Shown: positions 11,459 through 23,276, counted from the stretch's first letter. The stretch is DNA of 64,000 nucleotides from Zizania palustris (GCA_019279435.1 JAAALK010000288.1:73170811-73234810); one strand, 5' to 3'. A program made the numbers and translations. The notes: generated by a model not told the origin, from the sequence alone.

Positions 11459-13831
11459 ATGATGGACGCCCTAACCCGCCTCCACCGCGCCCTCGCCGGT
11501 GGCGACGATGAGGAGCAGCCGGAAGACTCCATCCTTGGTGACACCGAGGGCCTCTGCGCTCTCTCCCCTGTCCAGGTCAAGCTCTAGAATTGAAACCCCC
11601 ACTCGTGTGCAGGAACAAATGTCTTGGTTTGGTCGATCTGATTTTGGTGCTCTTGCCTTCCCTGGTCCAGAGGGTCTACGGCTTCGCCGCGTGCTTGGTT
11701 TCTGGACTGGCGCTGATGATCCTGGTACGCCGTTGCAGTTTTTGCCTGCGGCTGCTAGTTTGTCGTGTAGATGACAAATTAACTTTGTAGGCACCGCTAT
11801 TTCCGCCAACTGGATCCTATACACAATGCGATTAAGAAAAAAATAGTAATACCCAGTATAATTCTTGGATGTGCATAAAGTGTTATGTCATATATTTGAT
11901 GTGCAGTTTTATCTGAACAAACTGGGTTAGTCACAACTCACAAGAGTAGGTTGTTAGAGTTACTTGTCCCAATAACACATGATTAAGTTTTATTCTGTCA
12001 TCCAAGAGAACTAGTGCTATCTTCCTCTTAGTTGCACTGTAGATCTTAACACTAGAAAAGTAGGGTTACACTCATAAGAAAATCTGTTGAATTTATCCTG
12101 GATAAGAAGACAAAAGTTCATTGACTGAATTCCATGAGAGCTTTGAAATTTGTATAGTTAGGAACTTAGGTCTACATGCTATAATGTTATAAATAGTAGG
12201 CTGTTTAAGAGACTTTAGTTATAGCAAACATTGTCTGCACTTTGAATTGTTGGTTTTTCTGTGATGACTTTGAAATCTTCATGACAAGTCATGTACTAAT
12301 CATTTTCTTGTGCAGTCACTTCTAGTTTTTGTCCGACCCATCAAATTTGCAGTCATGTTCACATTTGGAAACATACTGGCAGTTGGGAGGTGATTATGCA
12401 GACTTTTTTTCATTTATCATTATTTTCCAGATTAGCTTAGTGATAGCCCCTGTAATTGGTTCTGAAATGTCCAGAGTGTCAAACTTTTCTAGTGTGAATT
12501 GAGTTACTCTCAAATATCAGACTGGCATATATGTTTATTTACTGCATTTCAGCAGTTACCAATTTTCTTCTTGATTGTTTGTCATATGTTGACATGAACC
12601 TTTATTTGGCAGCACAGCCTTCCTAATGGGACCAAACCAACAGTTGAGGATGATGCTTGACCCAGTTCGTGTGTACGCAACAGCTATTTATGTTGGATTT
12701 GTTGTTTTGGCTCTATTTTTTGCTCTTTGGGTTAGTACTGTTTGAGCTTCCTTGTTTTTCTTGTGGACTATATCTATCTAAGTAAACCACTTATTTGAAT
12801 GAGAAACATTCAAATCTCATGCTTACTACGGACTATGGTGGTCTTTATGTGCTTTAACTACGCAGATCCATTCCAAGCTGCTAACGTTGATTGCGATCAT
12901 ATGTGAGATCTGTGCCCTGTTTTGGTAAGATTTTTATTAAAATAATGCTAGCAATTTATGGGTCGTAAGCTATCATTATAGTATTGGTTGTACTTGCAAG
13001 TATGCCCTAAATAAATTGATATATGCTTCACAAAAAGATCATAATATTAGAATAATATTTTCTGTGCTTTGCATAAAAAAGTGGTAAACAAAACTTGCCT
13101 TTAGTTAGGACACAGCTATTGTGCTGCATGTGATAGGACAATTACAAGATGGATGTGGTTAATATCTCCATAGTCCATAGAGGACTCCTGTTTCGATCTT
13201 TTGAGTGTTCTCATGTTAACAAAAATTCATGAAACTGTTCTTGCTAGTACCATGATTTTAGAAATGTGTATGCTCTCTTGTTTTTACATGAATCAACTTC
13301 ATGTATTCATTCATTCATTGCATGTATGTTTGCGTTGTATGTTTTCTTGCCAAATTATTTTAAATCCATGTATGTTTTAGCACATTCAGTTTCTGCTATG
13401 TCCAATGTGGAATGTTGAAGCATCAGCATCTGGATTAATACAGAAACACATGAAGGCTGACTAGCAGCCTGTAGTTCCCTTTGCATATGTTAGTTAATCC
13501 TCCATTTGGGTTGTTGGCTGTTTGCAATTGACGTGTAACAGCAGCACACACTAGTGCCAGTGTATAAATCTCCACTGGAAACATTGCACTGTGCATATCT
13601 TTTATTTATCTGCGACGTCAGTACTGCTTGAGTGCTTGTATCTTTATTTCCCATATGCCCTTGTAGTTGGTTGACCTGCTAGAGCAAAATCTTGTCGGCA
13701 GATTAACTAGTTAATTGATTATGCTTCCATATTCTCCTCCTTTTATCCCCAGGTATAGTTTGAGCTACATCCCTTTTGCTCGGCGAATGGTGTCTGACCT
13801 GATGGTGAAGCTCTGTGACACTGAACTTTGA
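11459..13831 (+). CDS. SFT2: SFT2-like vesicle transport protein (Got1/Sft2 family), six exons
   Basis: Exons read as 11459-11575, 11671-11724, 12316-12389, 12613-12730, 12866-12924 and 13753-13831. All introns are GT..AG, the phases agree and the total is 501 nt (166 aa), the usual length of plant SFT2-like proteins. Conserved blocks are RVYGFAACL, FVRPIKFAVMFTFGN, GPNQQLRMMLDPVRVYATA, IHSKLLTLIAIICEICALFWYS at the exon 5/6 join, and C-terminal YIPFARRMVSDLMVKLCDTE. There are four hydrophobic membrane segments after an acidic cytosolic N-terminus of about 40 residues. The family assists fusion of endosome-derived vesicles with the Golgi, by homology to yeast Sft2. Tandem ATGATG opens the frame; the upstream sequence is a transposon end, so the promoter has been displaced. 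Confidence 0.93.
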
Positions 13832-14500
13832 CCTGATGGTGAAGTTCAGGGGCATGCTTCAGTGCTCTGAAATCAGGATGCATCTAGGTGCTTGCCCGTG
13901 TCATTGCAATACTGCTTCCCCCACCCCAGAATTGCTTGTTCGTTGCACTCCTTTCAATCCAGATTTTATTGATGAACAGATCAAGCTATATGTTTTGTAT
14001 AAATGCATCACCCTATGCACTTTTTGTAACATCGCAACTTCATATCTGTATAAAATATTGATTTCATGGTTTCTGGAGCCAAATCAGACTCGGACATTTC
14101 GTATACAAAATCATTGGCTGCATAATTCTCTGTTTGCCTTGCTAAATTGCCTCCATTTGACATATCTGCACCACCTGGTTCTGTATGACACAGCTACTCC
14201 ACTGCTCAGACTGTTTCTGTACAGTTTCTGATTTTAACAGATAGTGATATTGTAATATTTCTATTTCTCTTTTGCAGAAAAAAGTATTTTATGTTCGGGC
14301 GTCAAACTTCCAGAACACAGATCTCACCCAAAGATGCGACTATGGCTGAAGTCTCGTCTTACAAGCTAAAACACCAGCTGCATCCACTGGCTGGTGGGGT
14401 CTATCCAGTTGGATGTTGTTGTAGGTCCAACATGCCAGTGAGAGGCAGCGTATGTTCTGAGATGAAATACCAAAATTACCCTGCCATCACCTTCAAAATC
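13832..14500 (+). other. 3' UTR of the SFT2-like gene and spacer to the F-box gene
   Basis: The first bases after the stop repeat TGACCTGATGGTGAAG from the last exon. No polyadenylation signal stands out as unique. A 138-residue frame beginning at 13815 overlaps the real terminal exon out of frame and is not supported. The last part (14270-14500) is gene-rich in base composition and may include promoter DNA for the next gene. Confidence 0.4.
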
Positions 14501-14598
14501 ACAGACACTCCTGCCACGTGTCACAGTGCCACCTCAGCTCCGGTTCAAATCTTTCAGCCATTTCAAATTTCTTCGTCTCTCCCCGCCTCCCCGGCGCC

Positions 14599-14606
14599 TA
14601 TTTATA
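14599..14606 (+). promoter_or_regulatory. TATA box of the F-box gene
   Basis: TATTTATA lies about 128 bp before the chosen start codon, followed by a C-rich stretch typical of a plant transcription start. Transcription would begin near 14630. A short out-of-frame reading frame begins at 14629, at or before that point. Confidence 0.45.
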
Positions 14607-14726
14607 CACGCATTCTTCACGCACACGCATGACGCAGCACACGTCGCCGCCCGCCGCTGCATGGGCAAAGCGATCTCCCTCCTCCGGCCACCGCAAGGAA
14701 CACGCGAGAGCGAGAGCGAGAGGGGG

Positions 14727-17700
14727 ATGGAGCTGAGGAAGCGCCCGAGGCCGCCGCTCGTCGATCCCGATTTCGTCTCGTCACAGCCGGCGAGGAAGCG
14801 CGCGAAGGGGCAGTCCTTGCGGCCGGCTCCTGCGCGCCGCCAAGCGATGAGGAGGCGGGGGAGTTGTCTGCCGGTGACCATCCAGAGTCCGGTCGCTGGG
14901 ATTCATCCATCCGCGTGCGAGCCGTGTGAGGCGCCGCTCCGGGCGTGCAGGTTACCAGGCGTCTCCTTCATCGCTCACCGTCGCCGTCCCTTCAACTGGT
15001 AAACTGTTCCCTTTTCTCTCTGTGTGTGGGCGCGCGCGTAGCTTCGTGATGGTGCATTGAGACTTTGACGCTGTTGCCCTTTGAATTGGTTTCTTAATTG
15101 ATTTTGGTTGCGATGTGTGTGCTTGTTTCTGGAAGTTTGGTGGATTGGAGGAAGCCCGGGAAGAGAATTGGTTTGAACGGACTTGGAATTCGTCGGGGTT
15201 GATTTGAGCATTTGTGATGAGCCGGCCTTTGCAAATCGCCATAATATTGAATTGTTTGTCTGTGTTCGCATTTGCACATTACGGTGATTTGAATCTCGCT
15301 TTGTGCTTTCAATTTGATTTTTAAGGGATTGCAACTTAACCCAGTTAAGCAGTTCGTGTTACTGTTTGAATCCTCTGGCTCTGGATTGTGACTTGACGCT
15401 TCCACTTGCATCCTGCTCGTAATTAAGTGCGTGCGGCGGGATGTGGATACCTTGCAGGCTTGCAGCTACAAGATGATTCGATTTTCGTTAAGTTGGATTT
15501 TACTTTAAATAACGGTCCACACTGCATTGCAAATTTAATTTCTGCTTGTCGCGTTTGATTACAAATATAGAACTGCTCTGCGCGTTTGAAGTACCATTTG
15601 TTATTCGTTTGGATTCAAATTCGTAGGAGCAGAGTGCTGGTTAGTGCGACAGTAGCTTCTTGGGCTCGAATAACCGTTGTTCTATGCTTTCTAAATTTGG
15701 AATATTTAATGATTTATAAAAGTGATTTCGATTATTGGTTAGTTTGAATATTATTTACATTTATTACGTAGGTATCTATATAAGTAACAAATGATTAAGT
15801 AACACATTTTTTAATGACAACTCAAATCTTTCTCGAAATTTTCTGGGCCACCTCAACTTCTTTACATGCATGATGCCTGCACTTTCTACTAGATTTGATT
15901 AGATTTCTCAACATTGAGGGGGTGTTTGGATCTTTAGTCTCAAATTTTAGTCACGTCACATCGGATGTTTGGATGTTATTTTGGAGTATTAAATGTAGAT
16001 TATTTATAAAACTCATTTCATAATCGATGGATTATTCGCGAGACGAATCTAATGAGCCTAATTACGTCATGATTTGATAATGTGATGCTACAGTAAATAT
16101 TTGCTAATCATGGATTAATTAGGTTAAAAAAATTGTCTCGAGAATAATCCTTCAATTCTGTAATTATTTTTATAATTAGTTTAAGTTTAATCCTTCAAAT
16201 TAATGTGACACGGACTAAACTTTAGTCTAGGAACCAAACACTATCCGGTACCAGAGGATGTAATACGCCGCAAATATGTCGTCAAATACTACAAAATTTG
16301 AATTCTGAAGGTTTTTCTCCTCTTTGTTGCAGGTACGAGGTGGACTTGTGGACGGAGGTGGCCAAGTACCTGTTCGGCGCTGAGCTGGTGCGCCTTTCCT
16401 CCACCTGTCGCTGGTTCCGCCGCCTCCTCGCCGACGAGTCCATCTGGCGCTACGCCTTCCTCCGCGATCTCTCGCTCCTCCTCGCCAACGCCGACCGGTA
16501 CCCTCCTCGCCCGCTACACCGCTCCTGGCGCCTCCTCTACACCGCTGCCTTCAGTAAGCTCCTACCGCATCCCGTCCCTCCCATTGACACCTGGTCCAAC
16601 GCACTGATATGACACGTGCCCCTCTCTGCTACCTCCAGACGGCGCCCACTCGTACCTGTTCTTCCGGAGCAAGAGGCACATCGGTAAGCGCCGCGCAACG
16701 ACGTCGCGGCAATAATTTGATCTCTCCCTGTTTCTTTTTGATCGGTTTATGTGACGAGGCGCCGGTGTCGTGGCGCAGGTGCCTACAGGATTGGTGGGTT
16801 CCTGCTCGAGTCGCCGCACATGCTCCTGACGGCGATGCTGGCGCTGCCCCGGTGGTTGCCGCCGCAGGACGACGGTCCGCACATCGCCATTGAGATGACC
16901 GGCGCGTGCATGCTTTCCAACGCGCGTCCTGGCATCTGGATTGCCGGTACGTGCCCATCTTCTCGTCCACCATTCCATCAATTCCTGGCTCGCTTGCAGT
17001 TCTGGTTAAGTTGTGTTGGGATCTTACTGACATTTGTTTTGCCCTTGCTGAATCTTGCAGACTTTCATCTGGTGCAGTGCTCCAAGTGCACCATCAACAC
17101 CTGCTCAGGTGAGTTGACAGACGCTAGGATGTGTGGAACTGGTAATCCATTTCCGTCGGTCCTACCATTGTGGCGCTAGTTGCTCGCCTAATTTGGTTGA
17201 GATGTTATGTGTGGTTGGCTGGTTGCAGGGGTCCTGCAGGTTCTGGACGCTCGGCACTGTGAGCTGTTCCTGGAGGACAGCTTCTGGAATGGGACCTGGG
17301 AGTACGAGGACCTGGGCGACCACTACAACAACGAGGAGACCGCCACCGCAGCCTGCGCCATCTTCAACGCCAGTCGCCGCGCTCAAGAATCCGCTTCATG
17401 TTCGTTCCCGGACCATTTGGCCATTCGAGTACTTGGTCCAATTACAATGCTTGATAATAAGACGACACTCTCACAACGTCTGACATGGATAGCGTCGATC
17501 TGGTGCTGCCGGTGCAGGTGTTCTCAGTGCAAAGTCTTGGGTTAGGAGATGTGACGATCCGCAGCCCAAGGCGCATCGTGCCATCTATGCTGTTGCCCTC
17601 AACTCCAACCTCCCGTCCAACTCCAACGAGGGTATGGGCATGAACTGAAGCGAGCATTACTTTCTGTTTCGAGTCTAGTAGTCCAGATCTGATACTGTTC

Positions 17701-17804
17701 GCATTGCGTGGATGGCAGGTTTGGTGTCAAGTTTTCAAGCGATGCGAGACACGACGAGGGACGGGCAGATAGTGTCTGTCAGGATCACACAGCAGATCTG
17801 CTGA
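14727..17804 (+). CDS. F-box protein, At3g61730 (RMF)-like, eight exons
   Basis: Exons: 14727-14998, 16333-16553, 16639-16683, 16779-16946, 17061-17108, 17229-17399, 17518-17631 and 17719-17804; 1125 nt, 374 aa, all GT..AG with consistent phases. The N-terminus is basic and disordered. Residues ~92-135 (exon 2) form the F-box, with WTEVAKYLFG, LSSTCRWFRRLL and ESIWR. Later blocks match the Arabidopsis protein: RIGGFLLES, CSKCTINTC, LDARHCELFLED, SWVRRCDDPQPKA, and a C-terminus DGQIVSVRIT. F-box proteins recruit substrates to SCF ubiquitin ligases; the Arabidopsis relative affects anther tapetum and male fertility, so a similar role is inference. An in-frame ATG at 14661 is an alternative start, but the codons between look like purine-rich leader. 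Intron 1 holds a MITE, and the last exon is duplicated downstream. Confidence 0.88.
15917..16245. mobile_element. Tourist-like MITE in intron 1 of the F-box gene
   Basis: The left end is GGGGGTGTTTGGATCTTTAG and the right end, reversed, GGATAGTGTTTGGTTCCTAG; both continue into ACTAAA/TTTAGTC motifs. The internal GATTATTCGCGAGACGAATC and GAATAATCC stretches are typical of an abundant grass MITE group of this type. The ends are slightly degraded, so the target duplication cannot be read with confidence. Confidence 0.6.
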
Positions 17805-18240
17805 TTAAGGTACCTGGTTCGTTTTTGGTGTTGGGTTCCTGTACTGTTTTTTAATGTGTTCGTCGCGTCCATTTGTGGTCGTCGCGTCACGACGTTGCCC
17901 ATCTTCCTGGCGACCCAAACGACGTGTTGGCTCCTAACAGCAGTGCGTGGTAGCTTTTCAAGAAGAAGAGACAATTGTCATTCCCATTCAACGACTAAAG
18001 CTGCCTCTACTGCAATGCAAATGATGGATCTAAGCCAACCATGAGCCTACGAGCGAGTCTTCACCTTGCACGTGACTTTTGTTTTTAGCTAAGACTCATC
18101 CTTTCTATGAGAGCATTAGAATGGGGTCCATCTAGGTCATGTAAGTTTCAAAATACGATGTTTTTTCTTTCTAAATATTATAATATGTAAAAAATTTAAG
18201 TCTTATTTGTGTTAGTCATGGGCAAAATGAGGGATATGTT
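17805..18240. other. 3' flank of the F-box gene
   Basis: The first ~55 bp (to 17860) belong to the block duplicated at 20840-21025. The remainder is unique here, with no supported gene. The hAT target site begins at 18241. Confidence 0.4.
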
Positions 18241-18248
18241 GTCATGGG

Positions 18249-20764
18249 TAGGGGTGAAAGTGGTTCGGATAGTTTCCGACCGTATCCGGAAAAACGGATT
18301 CGGATTCGGATTTTTTTGATTCGGATACGGATTTTTCGGATACGGATTCGGATTCGGATATTTTTTCGGATACGGAAACGGATATGATATGTCTGATATC
18401 CGTCGGATTCGGATACGGATTCGGATAATCCGGATAGTTCTTATTCGGATATCCGGCCCATTAAAAATATAAGCCCACTGGCCACACTGCAGGCCTTTAT
18501 ATGGCCCGATGGTTTAGATTTGGCTGGCAGGCCCACCAGGCCACCGCCATGGCCTGATGGCCCAACCGCCCATGGATTTGAAATAAAAAATCTTCTTTAT
18601 TTTTTTAAAAAAACATTTTTTTAAAAAATAAAGAATATTTTTTAAAAAAATATGTATTTTAAAAATAGGATAAATTTCTATAAATTTAAACAGATAAAAT
18701 TTTTTAATAAATAAAAAATTTAGTTCTTTCAATTTAAATTTTAGAAACACAATGAATTAATGAAAAATAGCAAATTGACATATAACAATATCCAAATTTT
18801 CCATAAATTAATATATGTTGTATTTTAATTATATAAAAAGTTTAAACAAATATTTAACTATTAATTTGTTTTTAAACCTAACACATTTCTTTTAATATTC
18901 TAACTTATTACTTTCAAATCTCTATCTTTCTTAACATCGTACATGCAAACTTTGTCAAAATAATTTTAAATTTTTATCATAGCATCTATGTATCGTATGA
19001 TGATACCGTGAGACGTATCGTATTTTTCAGACTTAATTTTAATTTTTTAGAATTAAAATTTCATTAAGCTCTACGTTGTCCATCGAGTGTCGTAACATTT
19101 TTTTTAAAAAAAATATCTTTCAATTTAGTGGATACTGACTTAAAATAGACTCACATGCATGAATATGATTTTTCTAGAATTTTTAGTTCATTATTTCATG
19201 CACTTGTAGTTCAAATTTGATAAATTTCAATATAAATCAAAGAAACATACATAATGAATTAAAAATAGCAAACTTATGTATAAAAATGTGATTTTTTTTA
19301 TAAGACTAGATATGTTGTATTTTAATCATAGAAAAAAAATCAAGTTTAAACAAAGATTTAACTATTGATTTGCTTTTAAACCTATCACATTCTTCTTATC
19401 ATTATAACTCATTACTCTCAAATCTCCATCTTTCTTAACATCGTAGATACAAACTTTGTCAAAATAATTTTAAATTTTTATCACAGCATCTTTGTATCGT
19501 ATTATGATACCATGAGACGTATCGTATTTTTCAGACTTAATTTGAATTTTTTAGAATTAAAATTTCATTAAGCTCTACGTTGTCCATCGAATGTCGTAAC
19601 ATTTTTTAAAACAATACCTTTCAATTTAGTGAATACTGACTTAAAATAGACTCACATGCATGAATATGATTTTTCTAGAATTTTTAGTTCATTATTTCAT
19701 GCACTTGTAGTTTAAATTTGATAAATTTCAATATAAATCAAAGAAACATACATAATGAATTAAAAATAGCAAACTTATGTATAAAAATGTGATTTTTTTA
19801 TAAGACTAGATATGTTGTATTTTAATCATAGAAAAAAAATCAAGTTTAAACAAAGATTTAACTATTGATTTGCTTTTAAACCTATCACATTCTTCTTAAC
19901 ATTCTAACTCATTACTCTCAAATCTCCATCTTTCTTAACATCGTAGATGCAAACTTTGTCAAAATAATTTTAAAATTTTATCACAGCATCTTTGTATCGT
20001 ATGATGATACCATGAGACGTCTCGTATTTTTCAGAATTTATTTGAATTTTTTAGAATTAAAATTTCATTAAGCTCTATGTTGTCCATCGAGTGTCGTAAC
20101 AATTTTTTTAAAAAATATCTTTCAATTTAGTGGATACTGACTTAAAATAGACTCAAATTTATGATTATGATTTTTTTTACAATTTTTGGTTCATTATTTC
20201 ATGCACTTGTAGTTCAAATTTGACAAATTTCAATATAAATCAAAGAAACATACATAATGAATTAAAAATAGCAAACTTATGCATAAAAATGTGAAATTTT
20301 TTATGATATTATATATGTTGTATTTTGATATTAGAAAAAAATTCAACTTTAAACGAACATTTATATTTCAAATTTACAATTTTAAACTTTATCTCTCTCA
20401 CTCCAAAAATAAGTAAATAGTCAACTTTGACTAAAACTCTATCAACCCTAATTTTTCTTTCTCTCTCCCGGTCTCTCCTACTCCTGTCACCTCTCTCCCC
20501 GCTCGTGATGATTTATATGATGTTAACTATTATTTGTCATTTGTGTATTGTGATCGTGAATAAATAAATACATTATTGATATTCGGTAAGTATTCGTAAC
20601 CGTATTCGTATTCGATTCGTATCCGCTCCGTATTCGTATTCGATGATATTCAACTCCGTATCCGTATCCGGATTATCCGAATCCGAATTCGAATCCGAAA
20701 AAATATATGAAAAAGGATATGATATTAGTGATATCCGTCCGTATCCGATCCGTTTTCACCCCTA
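18249..20764. mobile_element. Non-autonomous hAT element, 2.5 kb
   Basis: Terminal inverted repeats TAGGGGTGAAA (right end reversed TAGGGGTGAAAA) are flanked by a perfect 8-bp target duplication GTCATGGG at 18241-18248 and 20765-20772. The outer ~200 bp on each side are dense in GGATACGGATTCGGAT-like motifs (CCGTATCC/ATTCG at the right end), as expected for subterminal transposase-binding arrays. The interior is AT-rich, has no transposase, and is largely a ~503-bp tandem repeat. It would need a transposase in trans. Confidence 0.85.
18750..20400. repeat. ~503-bp tandem repeat inside the hAT element
   Basis: The landmark AATGAATTA..AAAATAGCAAA occurs near 18752, 19255, 19757 and 20258, giving a period close to 502 bp. 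There are three full units and part of a fourth. Other shared landmarks are ACGTATCGTATTTTTCAGA and TTAAAATAGACTCA. Units 2 and 3 look closest to each other; unit 1 is the most diverged. Confidence 0.85.
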
Positions 20765-20839
20765 GTCATGGGCTGTGGCCAGGGCTATCAGACCCAAGCC
20801 CATCCGTGTGAACGGTACCGCACGGCCGGCACGGGTAGG

Positions 20840-21025
20840 CTAGTAGTCATGATCTGATACTCTTTACATTGCGTGGATGGCAGGTTTGGTGTCAAGTTTC
20901 CAGGCGATGCGAGACACGACGAGGGACGGGCAGATAGTGTCTGTCAGGATCACAAAGCAGATCTGCTGATTAAGGTGCCTGGTTCGTTTCTGGTGTTGGG
21001 ATCCTGTACTGTTGTTTAATGTGTT
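20840..21025 (+). pseudogene. Second copy of the last F-box exon with flanks
   Basis: This 186-bp block matches 17675-17860 with few differences. It includes the end of the last intron with its AG acceptor (20881-20883), the whole coding exon (20884-20969) and 3' UTR. The reading frame is intact: it encodes the same C-terminus except RITKQIC in place of RITQQIC, followed by TGA. It lies 3165 bp downstream of the first copy. It could serve as an alternative terminal exon if the upstream donor at 17632 spliced to it; nothing here shows that it does. Confidence 0.75.
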
Positions 21026-22443
21026 AATACCTTGTTTGGTATGACATTGGTGCTGTCAAGGATAGTGATGAGAGGGAATATAGTATTGTAGGTTTGACAT
21101 CTGTTAATATTACAACATTTCTATAGATTTCAGAGGTAGAGACTCCCAAGAAGCAGGTTAATGTTCTGTACTTCATTGAAAAGTTGCACACTTTTTTAGC
21201 AAACACATTACCGAGTTTACTAGTGTAACGTTGCACATAATTAACTCTGCCTTGCTTGCTTGATTTTATGGGCTGATTTACTGCGAAATAGACCTTGGTC
21301 CGTGTTGGTAAATGCTAAAATGCTACATAAAGCCTAGAATCATCTACTGCCGCTAGAAATCTTCTTCGCAAATTTGCTGGATAACTGCCTTAACATGCGT
21401 GAATCTTCTTGTTGTTGGGATAGCTTAGAGTTGAAGCCAAATTTATTCTATTCTTCTTGTTCAAAGCCTTTTAATTCTAGACAAGTTGGAATAGCCTAGA
21501 GTTGAAACCAAATCATGGGTTTCATCTCCATTTGAGTATGTTTTCTATTAACTTGACAAGCTTGTTACAACCTTTTAGGAAAAAGTACCCTCCATACAAT
21601 ATTTCAAATTGCCATTCATCCATAATAGTAGAACGCCGAAGCTGCTAGTAATTTAGCATCACTATTTCTTTGAACAGTGGACATTAATATATCATCATTT
21701 GTGAACAGTCTAGCTTTTTAGTTGCTTGTGTACTTGTCTTGAGCTGCAAGTTCTGAAGTCTGACTTATCAACTATATGTTTCTGTCTGAGCTCTGTGTCC
21801 TTGCTTCTGATTTCTGAAGCGTATAATATATTTCTCGCACTAAATTGATATGTTACCATATTGTAAGTTGGTGCCTAAAATGTTACATTCAGTTCGTCAG
21901 TCTTAATTGGCGGTACTAATCACGTAGTTACAGTACTAATGATGCACGCAAAACAACTTTAAGGGAGAGTTTGGCAAATTAGCAACTAGTCAACCTACTG
22001 CTGAGGAATTGGATTAGACAAGGATTTGGATCCTGTACCTTAGCCCAGAGAGCTACCGTCATGGGCATTAGAACCCACTAAGGATTTATGTGAGACTATT
22101 ACACTCTACTAAATTCTACTCCACCCCATAAAATTCTCGTGGGATCAAATTTAAAGTAGAGTTGTTGCTGCTCCATTATGGAGTAGTTGTACTTGTTTGA
22201 TTTGTAAAATAGATTTAGATTCATGTTTGGTATGATTTGGTAGGAATATACTATTTTACCCGTGAATTATTATATACTTTATTTATTGACATATCTTAAA
22301 TAATGCAATTACCTAGAAATTTGCAGGATGCTTTCGTCACTCATCAGTCAATAAATTTTCCTAAGAAAACAAATTTCCTACTGATCAATCAACTCAAGAA
22401 ATGAATCACTATACAAAAATAACAAAATATAAGAAATACACTG
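21026..22443. other. Intergenic DNA
   Basis: No coding frame with support. The start may continue the F-box 3' flank. Between about 21960 and 22260 the sequence has MITE-like character (GGGAGAGTTTGGCAAA and later GGAGTAGTTG), but I could not pair its ends. Confidence 0.35.
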
Positions 22444-22453
22444 AAAGATGATG

Positions 22454-22622
22454 AGGAAATATCTTGTACAATCTGCAATCGTGTGATCTGGTGCATCGAA
22501 TCAAGATCCAACGGTTACATATGAAACCTAATACTTTTTTTTATTTTTTTCATATGTAACCGTTGGATCTTGATTGGATGCACCAGATCGCATGATTGCA
22601 CGATTGCACAGGATATTTCTCC
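22454..22622. mobile_element. Hairpin MITE with 10-bp target duplication
   Basis: Two arms of about 70 bp pair almost perfectly around a ~20-bp T-rich loop. Left has GATCTGGTGCATCGAATCAA then GATCCAACGGTTACATATG; right reversed has GATCTGGTGCATCCAATCAA and the same following segment. AAAGATGATG flanks it at 22444-22453 and 22623-22632, which suggests a Mutator-type MITE. A transcript would fold into one long hairpin. Confidence 0.68.
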
Positions 22623-22632
22623 AAAGATGATG

Positions 22633-23276
22633 TACACAAGCATCGACATATAATTCATCAAAGAGCTGCAGTGGGTCGGTACAAACGACATCGTCTTCCT
22701 GTGGACGTTGTAGAGTACGGGCTTGGGACAAAAGGCGTGAGGAAGTAGGAGAACATGACGTTGTCCAGCTACGATACGAGGGACAGGCTACTCCTCGTCA
22801 CCTGCCTCAGCCGTCGCCAGCCTCTCGTTGCCGCCGGCCTTCTCCTCCATCGGCTCCAACTGTTGTCAGCCTCTCCTCGCTGCCGGCCATAGCCATCGCC
22901 GGTCCCTCCCCGTCGCCAACGGTGGAGGTGCACGGGCAAACGAGGCAGCAATGCTGCTCCGTCGTGTGCGTCGCAAAAACTTAGTACGCGGTAGAATGAC
23001 GAAACTATCAAACTCCGTAAGGAAGTCCAAAACCTCATTTGAGAGAGTATCTCTTGAGGTGTTCTATAAAAAACATGAAGCATCACTTTGGATTTTTATT
23101 TTTTGTGGATCTAAAAATCGAAAGTCAAATCTGTTTAGCTAAATTTTTGTGGAGCAGAACTGTAAAACGTGGAGCAGAGCAGTCTCAAACAGCCCCTAAG
23201 CCATCTTTATGCAGATCAATGATACATGTGTACTGCTATAGTACATGCGACATAGTAAAATTCGGTCGGGTTTCTA
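22633..23276. other. Intergenic DNA with MITE-like end
   Basis: Frames at 22769-23142 on both strands overlap, and neither shows a domain. Around 23140-23200 the sequence GTGGAGCAGAACTGT..GGAGCAGAGCAGTCTC resembles one end of a common grass MITE, but the matching end was not found. Confidence 0.3.

Noticed and set aside
13815..14231. 138-residue open frame after the SFT2-like gene
   Set aside because: It starts inside the true last exon in another frame and has no domain; it is 3' UTR.
14534..14910. Minus-strand frames opposite F-box exon 1
   Set aside because: Shadows of a GC-rich exon; the plus strand joins by splicing into a conserved protein.
22769..23142. Overlapping frames on both strands (about 105 residues each)
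   Set aside because: Neither has domains, splice context or a promoter; low-complexity GC-rich DNA next to a MITE.
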